From: RYN-230 sp963841695
Lineage (GTDB): Bacteria > Actinomycetota > Actinomycetes > Streptosporangiales > Streptosporangiaceae
Length of the DNA stretch: 64,000 nt
Direction: 5' to 3'
Assembly: GCA_963841695.1 (NCBI GenBank)
Contig: CAWJDQ010000002.1
Coordinates: 62,001-126,000 of the forward strand
Both the position numbers and the translations under genes were made by a program. This document shows positions 1 through 6,794 of the stretch, piece by piece (position 1 is the first letter of the stretch; every line of letters starts with the position of its first letter). Under the pieces are notes generated by a model. That model worked only from the letters and a program-made list of their open reading frames with translations. It was not told the origin of the DNA and searched no databases.

Positions 1-1379
1 TGGCCTGGCAGGGCGGCCCGGTCAACTGGGACCTGGCCAAGAACGTGGCCCGGCAGACCGTCGCGGCCGAGGGCGACCCGAGCGTGCTGGACGCCGACCG
101 CAAGAAGGTCGTGGAGGCCGTCCAGCTGGCGGACTTGTGGCTGAACGAGGCGACCTCGTTCCCCAGCGGGGTCCGCACGGCGCAGGCCTGGAGCCGGTCG
201 GAGTGGGTTGAGGCCACGCTGCCCGTGTGGTCGCAGCTGTGCGACCCGATCGCCGAGAAGGCCGTGGACGCCCTGGGCGGGATGATCAGCGGCAACCCGG
301 AAGAGCTCGGCGGCGAGATGCCCGCCGAGCTGAACCAGGCGCTGCAGGCGATGACCGGCGGCCTGGGCGGCGTGGGCGGGCTGGCCGGCGGCCTGGGCGC
401 GATGATGAAGCGCATCGGCGGGATGATGGTCGGCGGCCAGACCGGCGCCGCCGTCGGCGGTCTGGCCCGCGAGGTGGTCAGCTCCACCGACGTGGGGCTG
501 CCGCTGGGCCCGGAGGGCGTGGCCGCGCTGCTGCCCGCCGGGGTGGCGGACTTCGGCCAGGGCCTGTCCATCAGCGCGGAGGAGATCCGGATCTTCCTGG
601 CGCTGCGCGAGGCGGCCCACCACCGGCTGTTCGCGCACGTGCCGTGGCTGCGCTCGCGGCTGCTGGCCGCGGTCGAGGACTACGCCCGGGGCATCACCGT
701 GGACGCGTCCGCGCTGCGTGACGCCATGCCGCAGATCGACCCATCCAACCCGGACGCGCTGCGTGAGGCGTTGTCTGACGCCAGCATGTTCCAGCCCGAG
801 GACACCCCGCAGCAGAAGGCCGCCCTGGCCCGGCTGGAGACCCTGCTGGCGCTGGTCGAGGGCTGGGTGTCCACGGTCGTGGAAGACGCCGCCGGGGACC
901 GGCTGCCGCAGGCCGGCGCGCTCGCCGAGGCCATCCGGCGGCGCCGGGCCACCGGCGGTCCCGCGGAACGCACGTTCGCCACGCTGGTCGGCCTGGAACT
1001 GCGGCCGCGGCGGCTGCGGGAGGCGGCCGAGATCTGGCGGCGGCTCACCGACGTCCGCGGGGCCGAGGGCCGGGACGCGCTGTGGACCCACCCGGACCTG
1101 ATGCCCACCGCCGAGGACTTCGACGATCCCGAGGGGTTCGTGGCCGGGCGGCCCGCGCTGGACATGTCCGCGCTGGACCAGGAACTGTCGGAGCTGGACG
1201 AGGAACTCGGGGCCGGGCCGGGCGACGCCGCGCCTGGTGAGGCCGCCGGGTCCGGAGACGCCGGCCCTGGTGACGGCCCGGACAGTGAGGGCCCGGGCGG
1301 CGACAGCCCGGGCGGCGGCGGCCCGGGGCGCCCGGGGCCGGGCGGCGGCGGCCCGGGCGACACGCCGCCCGCGCCGTAG
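1..1379 (+). CDS. DUF2342 zinc-dependent metalloprotease-like protein (5' partial)
   Basis: The frame is open to the left edge (first full codon at base 3, reading AWQGGPVNWDLAKNVARQ), so the true start lies outside. The visible 458 or so residues match the actinobacterial DUF2342 / putative hydrolase family, including the helix with REAAHHRLFAHVPWL near base 610. The tail (from about 1215) is a Gly/Pro/Asp low-complexity extension made of GPGGGGPG-like units. It corresponds by context to M. tuberculosis Rv3195, which also sits beside a ThiF-like gene, an AarF kinase, whiB7 and uvrD2. Its substrate is unknown; catalysis is predicted from the family, not shown here. Confidence 0.82.
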   Translation, partial: AWQGGPVNWDLAKNVARQTVAAEGDPSVLDADRKKVVEAVQLADLWLNEATSFPSGVRTAQAWSRSEWVEATLPVWSQLCDPIAEKAVDALGGMISGNPEELGGEMPAELNQALQAMTGGLGGVGGLAGGLGAMMKRIGGMMVGGQTGAAVGGLAREVVSSTDVGLPLGPEGVAALLPAGVADFGQGLSISAEEIRIFLALREAAHHRLFAHVPWLRSRLLAAVEDYARGITVDASALRDAMPQIDPSNPDALREALSDASMFQPEDTPQQKAALARLETLLALVEGWVSTVVEDAAGDRLPQAGALAEAIRRRRATGGPAERTFATLVGLELRPRRLREAAEIWRRLTDVRGAEGRDALWTHPDLMPTAEDFDDPEGFVAGRPALDMSALDQELSELDEELGAGPGDAAPGEAAGSGDAGPGDGPDSEGPGGDSPGGGGPGRPGPGGGGPGDTPPAP

Positions 1380-1481
1380 CGGGCCGAAAGTCTGCTGTGC
1401 ACAGCCGGTGCACGGAGACTGGGCTGCTCGGGAGCGGCCGGGACGGCTGCCGCTCCCGGGAATTCACCGCCGTCCCCTGCT

Positions 1482-1535
1482 GTATCCACAGCGGCGCTCC
1501 ACAGCATCCCCAGGAAATCCACAAGCCTGTCCACA
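1482..1535 (+). promoter_or_regulatory. Cluster of four DnaA-box-like TCCACA motifs
   Basis: TCCACA occurs four times on one strand within 54 bases: GTATCCACA (1482-1490), CGCTCCACA (1495-1503), AAATCCACA (1515-1523) and CTGTCCACA (1527-1535). The last fits the actinobacterial DnaA box (T/C)(T/C)(G/A/C)TCCACA fully, the first two miss one position and the third misses two. No dnaA or dnaN is nearby, so this is not oriC; a DnaA-titrating or regulatory cluster is inference. Confidence 0.35.
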
Positions 1536-1542
1536 GGCGGCT

Positions 1543-1572
1543 TTGACGGGACGCCTCCCGCGCGCTTAGCCT
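1543..1572 (+). promoter_or_regulatory. Possible sigma70-type promoter
   Basis: TTGACG (1543-1548), an 18-base spacer and TAGCCT (1567-1572) form a plausible housekeeping promoter pointing at the ThiF-like gene, though that would leave a leader of about 270 bases. It lies immediately downstream of the DnaA-box-like cluster. Confidence 0.3.
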
Positions 1573-1846
1573 CGCCGGCACGGGTCCCCCGGGTGGCGGG
1601 TCGCCGTCACTCCCGGGGAAGGGGGCGAACGACCCGCCGGGGAGCCGCAGCAGTGCCTGGCTAAGTGGGCGCCAGTTCGCTGACGCCTGGTCAATCCGTG
1701 CCTGGTTCACTGCCGTACCCGGGGGACCGCACCCGCCCATGGTCCCGGTCCGGCGCACCCGGTCCCGGCCCGGCGCTGCCCGGCGGAGGAGGGCTGGCCC
1801 CTCCCGGCCGGGCGGGAATGTCGGACGGGGGTGGCAGGCTCGCCCC

Positions 1847-3022
1847 ATGAGGCCGGCGATCAAAGCAGGGCTCCTGATGGTCTGGCGCGACCCGGACACC
1901 CTGCAGATAGGAATCGACCCGCGGCGGGCCGTCGCCCTGCGCGGGATGCGCGGCGCGGAGCCCCTGATCAACCTGCTGGACGGCAGCCGGGATCTCGGCC
2001 AGGTGCTGGCCGCCGCGCACGAGCACGGGATCGGGCGGCAGGCCGCCGAGCGGGTTATCGGGCTGTTAGCCGCGGCCGGGGCGCTGCACGACTTCCCCGC
2101 GGCCACGTTACGGGCCCTGCCGGACGGCCCACGGGACCGGCTGGCCCGGGAACTGGCCACGGTGTCCCTGGCCCAGGGCTACTCCGACGGCGGCGCCCTG
2201 GCCCTGGCCCGCAGGCAGGCCGGGTACGTGCGGGTGCACGGGACCGGCCCGGTGGCCGCCGGCCTGGCCAGCCTGCTCAGCGCGTCCGGCGTCGGCCGGG
2301 TCAGCTGCACCGGCACGGCCGTCCCGGCTGGCGCGGGCAGCCGTCCACCGGCGGAGGCCCCGGCGGCTCGATCCCGGGCAGTCCGATCCCCCGCAGTCCG
2401 ATCCCCGGAGGCTCGATCCGCGGAGGCTGGGACCCCGCTGGCTCCCTGGCCGCCCGCGGTCCGGGTCCGGCTCGGCCCGCCGGACGCGGGCGGGCCGCCG
2501 GACGCGGGCGAGCCGCCCGACGCGGGCGGGCCGCCGCGGTCACCGTGGAGCGCGGCGCGCACCCGGCGGAGCGGCCCGGCCAGTGCGCGCCGGCCGGATC
2601 TGGCCGTGCTGGTCAACAGCTATCCGCCGGAGTTACCAGGTGCCCTGGTGGCCGGGAAGATCGCGCACCTGATCACAGCCGCCTCGGAAGCGATCGGCGT
2701 GGTCGGGCCGCTGGTCATCCCGGGCCGGACGGCGTGCCTGAGCTGCGTGGACATGGCCCGCACCGATCGCGACCCGGCCTGGCCGCTCATCCTGGCCCAG
2801 GCCTGCGGCCGGGCCCCGCGGCCCGCCGCGTGCGCGGCCGTGCTGGCCGCGACGGTCGCGGCCCAGGCCGCCGCGCAGGCGCTCGCCTTCCTCGACCAGG
2901 CCGCCACGGCCGCCCCAGTGATCAACGGCACACTGGAGCTCGTGCTGCCGGACTGGCAGTGGCGCAGGCACAGCTGGGCCCCGCATCCGCAGTGCCGCTG
3001 TAGCAGGCGCTTGGCATCCTGA
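1847..3022 (+). CDS. ThiF/cyclodehydratase-like (TOMM leader-binding-like) protein
   Basis: 391 residues from the ATG at 1847 (the frame runs further up but reads as Arg/Pro junk). The N-terminus (residues 1-90) resembles the winged-helix leader-peptide-binding domain of TOMM/ThiF-like proteins. The C-terminal half has the E1-like end with CLSC near residue 305 and a final HPQCRCSRR, together a probable structural Zn site. No ATP-binding GxGxxG was recognised, so adenylation is unlikely or degraded. A low-complexity insertion (about 2345-2540) of Arg/Ser/Pro/Ala repeats interrupts the domain. Counterpart by position of M. tuberculosis Rv3196; function unknown. Ends 14 bases before the AarF gene, so probably co-transcribed. 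Confidence 0.75.
   Translation: MRPAIKAGLLMVWRDPDTLQIGIDPRRAVALRGMRGAEPLINLLDGSRDLGQVLAAAHEHGIGRQAAERVIGLLAAAGALHDFPAATLRALPDGPRDRLARELATVSLAQGYSDGGALALARRQAGYVRVHGTGPVAAGLASLLSASGVGRVSCTGTAVPAGAGSRPPAEAPAARSRAVRSPAVRSPEARSAEAGTPLAPWPPAVRVRLGPPDAGGPPDAGEPPDAGGPPRSPWSAARTRRSGPASARRPDLAVLVNSYPPELPGALVAGKIAHLITAASEAIGVVGPLVIPGRTACLSCVDMARTDRDPAWPLILAQACGRAPRPAACAAVLAATVAAQAAAQALAFLDQAATAAPVINGTLELVLPDWQWRRHSWAPHPQCRCSRRLAS
2475..2528 (+). repeat. 18-bp tandem repeat x3 inside the ThiF-like gene
   Basis: Three near-identical 18-base units (core CCGCCGGACGCGGGCG) encode PPDAGG/E three times. An imperfect repeat of CGATCCC units precedes it (about 2365-2425). In-frame expansion, so the reading frame is kept. 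Confidence 0.7.
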
Positions 3023-3036
3023 CCGAGAATGGGAGA

Positions 3037-4518
3037 GTGAACGATCTCCCCCGACGTGCCGTGACCCGGACCGCGAAGCTGGCCACCCTCCCCGCCGGCC
3101 TGGCAGGCCGGACCGCGCTCGGCCTGGGCAAGCGGCTCGGCGGCCGGCCCGCCGAGATCGTCGCCGCAGAGATCCAGCAGCGCACGGCGGAGCAGATCTT
3201 CCGCGTCCTGGGCGAGCTCAAGGGCGGGGCGATGAAGCTCGGCCAGGCCCTGTCCATCTTCGAGGCTGCGCTCCCGCCGGAGATCGCCGGGCCGTACCGG
3301 GCCACGCTGACCAAACTGCAGGAATCCGCACCGCCGCTGCCCGCCCGGACCGTCCACCAGGTCCTGGCCGGGGACCTCGGCCCAGCCTGGCGGGACGAGT
3401 TCACCGAATTCGACGACACCCCCCGGGCAGCGGCGTCCATCGGCCAGGTGCACCACGCGGTCTGGCGAGACGGCCGCCCGGTGGCCGTCAAGATCCAGTA
3501 CCCGGGGGCCGGGCGGGCGCTGCTCAGCGACTTCAACCAGCTCAGCCGGGTCGCCCGGCTGTTCGGCATCATCATGCCCGGGCTGGAGGTCAAGCCGCTG
3601 CTGGACGAGCTGCGGACCCGGGTCGCCGAGGAGATCGACTACCCGCTGGAAGCGACGTCGCAGCAGGCCTTCGCGGACGCCTACGCCGGCGACCCGGATA
3701 TCTACGTGCCCCCCGTGGTCCAGGCCACCGGGCACGTGCTCATCACCGAGTGGATGGACGGCACGCCGCTGGCCCAGATCATCGACTCCGGGTCGCAGGA
3801 GCAGCGGAACCGGGCCGGGATCCTGTTCACCCGGTTCCTGTTCTCCGGCCCGGCCCGGGCCGGGCTGCTGCACGCCGACCCGCACCCGGGCAACTTCCGG
3901 ATGCTCGCCGACGGCCGTCTCGGGGTGCTGGACTTCGGGGCCGTGGACCGGCTGCCCGACGGGCTGCCCCCGTTCATCGGCAAGTTGCTGCGGATCATGC
4001 ACGGGGATGGCAGCATCACCGAAGCCGAGGACGAGCTTCGTGAACAGGGTTTTCTCCGCGAGGGCATCCACGTGGACCTCGATGCCCTCTACGCGTTCCT
4101 GGCCCCGCTGGCTGAGCCGTCCCGGGTGGAGACGTTCAAGTTCAGCCGCGAGTGGCTGCGCGGCGAAGCCGTCCGGGTGACCGACCCGCGCTCCTCGAAC
4201 CTGGGGCGGCGGCTCAACCTGCCGCCGTCTTATGTTCTGATCCACCGGGTGTCCACCGAGGGCATCGGGGTGCTGTGCCAGCTGGAATCCGAAGGGCCGT
4301 TCCGGGCCGAGATGATCCGCTGGATGCCGGGCTACGCCCGGGAAGGCGACCCGCTGCCGGGCGACGGGGACGGCCGCAGCGCCGGCGACGGCCGTGACGC
4401 CGGCGGCCAGCCGGGCGACGGGCACCAGCCGGGCGACGGGCACCAGCCGGGCGACGGGGACGAGCCGGGGCCGGACGCCGAGGGCACCGAGAAGGCGCTC
4501 ACCCCGCCCCGCAACTAG
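3037..4518 (+). CDS. ABC1/AarF/UbiB-family atypical kinase
   Basis: 493 residues, GTG start with GGGAGA just upstream. Family hallmarks in order: KLGQ (KLGQALS, about residue 66), AAASIGQVHHA (about 130), nucleotide-binding Lys in VAVKIQYPG (about 150), catalytic HADPHPGN (about 283) and metal-binding LDFGA (about 303). Members are atypical kinases/ATPases tied to isoprenoid-quinone metabolism (UbiB, ADCK); the substrate here is not known. Ortholog by position of Rv3197. The last 50 residues are GDGHQP-type repeats and are probably disordered. Faces the whiB7 unit and is closed off by a strong hairpin. Confidence 0.88.
   Translation: MNDLPRRAVTRTAKLATLPAGLAGRTALGLGKRLGGRPAEIVAAEIQQRTAEQIFRVLGELKGGAMKLGQALSIFEAALPPEIAGPYRATLTKLQESAPPLPARTVHQVLAGDLGPAWRDEFTEFDDTPRAAASIGQVHHAVWRDGRPVAVKIQYPGAGRALLSDFNQLSRVARLFGIIMPGLEVKPLLDELRTRVAEEIDYPLEATSQQAFADAYAGDPDIYVPPVVQATGHVLITEWMDGTPLAQIIDSGSQEQRNRAGILFTRFLFSGPARAGLLHADPHPGNFRMLADGRLGVLDFGAVDRLPDGLPPFIGKLLRIMHGDGSITEAEDELREQGFLREGIHVDLDALYAFLAPLAEPSRVETFKFSREWLRGEAVRVTDPRSSNLGRRLNLPPSYVLIHRVSTEGIGVLCQLESEGPFRAEMIRWMPGYAREGDPLPGDGDGRSAGDGRDAGGQPGDGHQPGDGHQPGDGDEPGPDAEGTEKALTPPRN
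4408..4461 (+). repeat. 18-bp tandem repeat x3 in the AarF C-terminus
   Basis: Unit CAGCCGGGCGACGGGCAC repeats three times (last copy diverged), encoding QPGDGH. It keeps the frame and lies beyond the kinase fold. Confidence 0.75.
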
Positions 4519-4531
4519 CCCGCGGAACCAC

Positions 4532-4561
4532 GTGGGGGCGGCCGGGTCCGGCCGCCCCCAC
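4532..4561. terminator. Bidirectional terminator hairpin between convergent genes
   Basis: A perfect 14-base inverted repeat (GTGGGGGCGGCCGG / CCGGCCGCCCCCAC) with a two-base centre lies between the convergent AarF and whiB7 units. There is no T-tract, as is common in GC-rich actinomycetes. Confidence 0.7.
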
Positions 4562-4603
4562 GCCCCCGCGGCCTGGATCACTCCGTGGGTCCCGGGGCTG
4601 CCC

Positions 4604-4792
4604 TCAGGGCACCACCCCTAATCCGTTGCGCAGCCGCCTCGCCGAGGCCTTGGCCCGCTCCAGCCGCCGGGATGCCCGGTCCACCCGGCGCGAGGCCCTG
4701 CGCAGCGCGCGGAGCTGGGCCGCCTGGGCGTCCCGGCGGGACTGGTCCAGTAGTTCTCGATGCCTTTCCGCTGGATAGTTGATCGGGTGCAT
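4604..4792 (-). CDS. Small basic hypothetical protein downstream of whiB7
   Basis: 62 residues from the ATG at 4792 (a TTG three codons upstream is an alternative). Almost wholly a charged helix rich in Arg, Ala and Leu (RRASRRVDRASRRLERAK), predicted coiled coil or nucleic-acid-binding; no family recognised. It starts about 48 bases after whiB7 ends and shares its strand, so may be co-expressed in the antibiotic response. Coding status rests on position and the helical pattern. Confidence 0.5.
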   Translation of the reverse strand: MHPINYPAERHRELLDQSRRDAQAAQLRALRRASRRVDRASRRLERAKASARRLRNGLGVVP

Positions 4793-4839
4793 TTCACTCA
4801 ACCGCCCGTCTTCGCTGACTGACAGATCGACGACTCGAC

Positions 4840-5205
4840 TCAGGCCGCCACTTCGGTCTTGCGTGGGCGACCACGCGGCCTCTTGCGCGGCACGACCTGG
4901 CCGCGCAAGAACAGCTCACCGCCCCACACGCCCCAGGGCTCCCGGCGCTCCATAGCCCCGGACAAGCAGGCCATCCTGGCGGCGCAACCGACACAGAGTG
5001 CCTTGGCCGTCTCCACATCCTCGGGAGACTCGGCGAAGAACAGCTCCGGGTCATCCGTGCAGGGCAGCTGCGCGCTGCGGGCCGCCGGCCGCGCAGCACG
5101 GCTGACCTCGGTCAGGCCTGATCCTGAGTACACGGGTTCTGGTGCGGATACTGCCTCGAACCCCGCCGCGCCCGAAGCAACGGCGGCGGTACCGGGCCCG
5201 TACAT
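4840..5205 (-). CDS. whiB7: WhiB7-type transcriptional regulator
   Basis: 121 residues. Fe-S ligands: LPCTDD (C about 49), then ALCVGCAARMAC (C-x2-C-x5-C). The WhiB turn reads GVWGGELF, and the C-terminus ends in an AT-hook, RGRPRK, which is diagnostic of the WhiB7/WblC branch. WhiB7 binds sigma factor region 4 and AT-rich DNA upstream of -35 and drives intrinsic resistance to ribosome-targeting antibiotics in actinobacteria. ATG at 5205 follows GAGAGGGG. Its long leader with uORF, perfect hairpin and AT-rich box upstream of -35 matches the autoregulated, attenuated whiB7 genes of mycobacteria and Streptomyces. Neighbours (aarF, uvrD2, mrx1) are syntenic with M. tuberculosis. Confidence 0.93.
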   Translation of the reverse strand: MYGPGTAAVASGAAGFEAVSAPEPVYSGSGLTEVSRAARPAARSAQLPCTDDPELFFAESPEDVETAKALCVGCAARMACLSGAMERREPWGVWGGELFLRGQVVPRKRPRGRPRKTEVAA

Positions 5206-5275
5206 CGTCCAACCCCTCTCGTCCTGGTCTTACCGTCTCTCATGGGTCTGACAAAACGGCGGGCCCGACATGACT

Positions 5276-5309
5276 AAGGCCGCGGACCCGGTAGCGGGTC
5301 CGCGGCCTT
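5276..5309 (-). terminator. whiB7 leader attenuator hairpin
   Basis: Perfect 15-bp stem (arms 5276-5290 and 5295-5309) with a four-base loop, 23 bases after the uORF stop and 70 bases before the whiB7 ATG. Placement matches the leader terminator that is bypassed when translation of the uORF stalls. It lacks a tight U-tract; the T-rich GTTTTGTC follows about 20 bases later on the minus strand. Confidence 0.7.
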
Positions 5310-5332
5310 GTGAGGGATCCAGGCCGGCCTTT

Positions 5333-5647
5333 CTAGACCGGATCCCAGGCTGGGAGCGAACCCGTTTGGCTGTCGCCGGTGGCGCCAGCGCCGATAGCGT
5401 GGGCGTACGTCGGAGCGGGGTTGTTCTGCGTGCGCTGGGCGGAGCCGAGGCGCGGCTTGACCGGCGCCGGACCCTGGCTAAGCCACGGCATGCGAACACC
5501 CGCGGCAGCGCGCGAGGGCGCCATCTCACGGATATCTGCGGTGCGAGAGGTGGCCAGGACGCCGAGGGAGAGGCGAGCGCCCAGCGACGCAGCAGAAATT
5601 CCGGCGCACGAACGTGCGACCGGAACGAAGGTCTCGTTGCTATTCAC
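5333..5647 (-). CDS. whiB7 leader peptide (uORF)
   Basis: 104 residues from the GTG at 5647, chosen because GGAAGGGGG (5658-5666 region) sits about 9 bases before it; a GTG at 5656 would overlap that site. The peptide begins MNSNETFVPVA and ends TGSLPAWDPV, with a Pro/Arg/Gln-rich middle (KPRLGSAQRTQNNPAPTYAHA is its most protein-like part). It lies between the predicted whiB7 promoter and the attenuator hairpin. In known whiB7/wblC leaders a uORF senses ribosome inhibition; that this one does is inference. It is long for such a uORF. Confidence 0.6.
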   Translation of the reverse strand: MNSNETFVPVARSCAGISAASLGARLSLGVLATSRTADIREMAPSRAAAGVRMPWLSQGPAPVKPRLGSAQRTQNNPAPTYAHAIGAGATGDSQTGSLPAWDPV

Positions 5648-5701
5648 TCGGCCCACCCCCTTCCGTCAAGGTGTCGTCAGCTCACCGAGGGACATGGGAA
5701 G

Positions 5702-5739
5702 AGCCTAAGGACCCTGGTCGGACAGGGCAACTTCTTTTT
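5702..5739 (-). promoter_or_regulatory. whiB7 promoter with AT-rich WhiB7 box
   Basis: On the minus strand: AT-rich GAAAAAGAAG (5731-5740), then -35 TTGCCC (5725-5730), a 17-base spacer, and -10 TAGGCT (5702-5707). An AT-rich tract immediately upstream of -35 is the known recognition element of the WhiB7-sigma complex. In a region otherwise above 70 percent GC this tract stands out. Implies autoactivation and a leader of about 490 bases. Confidence 0.7.
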
Positions 5740-5821
5740 CGGGGCGACTTCTGTACCGGACCGGGAAGCCCCGGCCCGCGGGACCGGCCCGCGGGACCCG
5801 GACCGCCGGCGCTGGCCATGC

Positions 5822-6646
5822 TCAGGTCGCGGTGCGGACCAGGCCCTCTTGCACGACCGACACCACCAGCTCGCCTTCTTCGGTGAAGACCTGGCCGCGG
5901 GCCAGCCCGCGGGCCCCGGCGGCGATCGGTGACTCCTGGTCGTACAGCAGCCAGCGGTCCGCCCGGAACGGCCGGTGGAACCACATGGCGTGATCCAGGC
6001 TGGCCCCGCTGGTCTGGCCGTCCGCCCAGGTCAGTCCGTGCCGGCGCAGCACCGAATCGAGCAGGGTCAGGTCCGAGGCGTACGTCATCAGGCACACATG
6101 CAGCAGCGGGTCGTCCGGCAGCTCACCGTGGGCCCGCAGCCAGACCAGGTTGTGCTCGGTGTCCGCGATCCGCTGGCCGCCGGGGTCCTGCCGGGACGGC
6201 CCGACGAAGCGCAGGTCGATGGGATTGCCGGCGAAGAACTCGTGATCGGGCTGGGCCACGGCCCCCGGGGGCGGCACCGGGGGCATGGCCATGGCGTGCT
6301 GCACGCCGGGCTCGGGATGATGGAACGACGCGGACAGCGTGAAGATCGTCTTCCCGTGCTGGATGGCGGAGACCCGGCGGGTGGTGAACGACCGGCCGTC
6401 CCGGACCCGGTCCACGGTGTAGACGATCGGGACGGCAGGGTCGCCGGGCCGGATGAAGTAGGCGTGCAGCGAGTGCACCGGGCGGTCCGGCGGTACCGTG
6501 CGGCCGGCCGCGACCAGCGCCTGGCCCGCCACCTGGCCGCCGAAAACGCGCTGCCGCCAGTCACTGGGACTGCGGCCGCGGAAGATGTTCACCTCGATCT
6601 GCTCCAGGTCGAGCAGATCGATCAGGCTTTCCAGCGCCGAGCTCAC
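5822..6646 (-). CDS. tesB: Acyl-CoA thioesterase II
   Basis: 274 residues, two fused hotdog folds, normal TesB length. Seen: QRVFGGQVAGQALVAA (residues 30-50), SLHAYFIRPGD, TTRRVSAIQHGKTIFTLSASFH, and the C-terminal SLDHAMWFHRPFRADRWLLYDQESP and ARGQVF blocks that carry the Asp-Thr/Ser-Gln active site of the family. Hydrolyses long-chain acyl-CoA to fatty acid and CoA in the cytosol. Inserted between whiB7 and uvrD2 relative to the M. tuberculosis order. GTG start with only a weak ribosome site. Confidence 0.9.
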   Translation of the reverse strand: MSSALESLIDLLDLEQIEVNIFRGRSPSDWRQRVFGGQVAGQALVAAGRTVPPDRPVHSLHAYFIRPGDPAVPIVYTVDRVRDGRSFTTRRVSAIQHGKTIFTLSASFHHPEPGVQHAMAMPPVPPPGAVAQPDHEFFAGNPIDLRFVGPSRQDPGGQRIADTEHNLVWLRAHGELPDDPLLHVCLMTYASDLTLLDSVLRRHGLTWADGQTSGASLDHAMWFHRPFRADRWLLYDQESPIAAGARGLARGQVFTEEGELVVSVVQEGLVRTAT

Positions 6647-6794
6647 GCGGGCACCGTACCGGTCAGCACTGCCCGGCGCTGGCCCGGGTGGACTCTAGAC
6701 CGGGTGGACCCTGGCCCGGCCGGCCCCGGTCACCCCGGGACCCGCAGAACCCGCGGAACCCGGGGACCCGGGGAACCCTGGGAACCCTGGGAAC

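Larger units (their letters stand above)
1380..1846. other. Intergenic region with DnaA-box-like cluster, no gene seen
   Basis: 467 bases without a convincing reading frame; the short ORFs here are Pro/Arg/Gly-rich and lack ribosome sites. It holds a cluster of TCCACA motifs (1482-1535) and a possible promoter directly after it. The palindrome CTGTGCACAG lies at 1395-1404. Confidence 0.5.
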
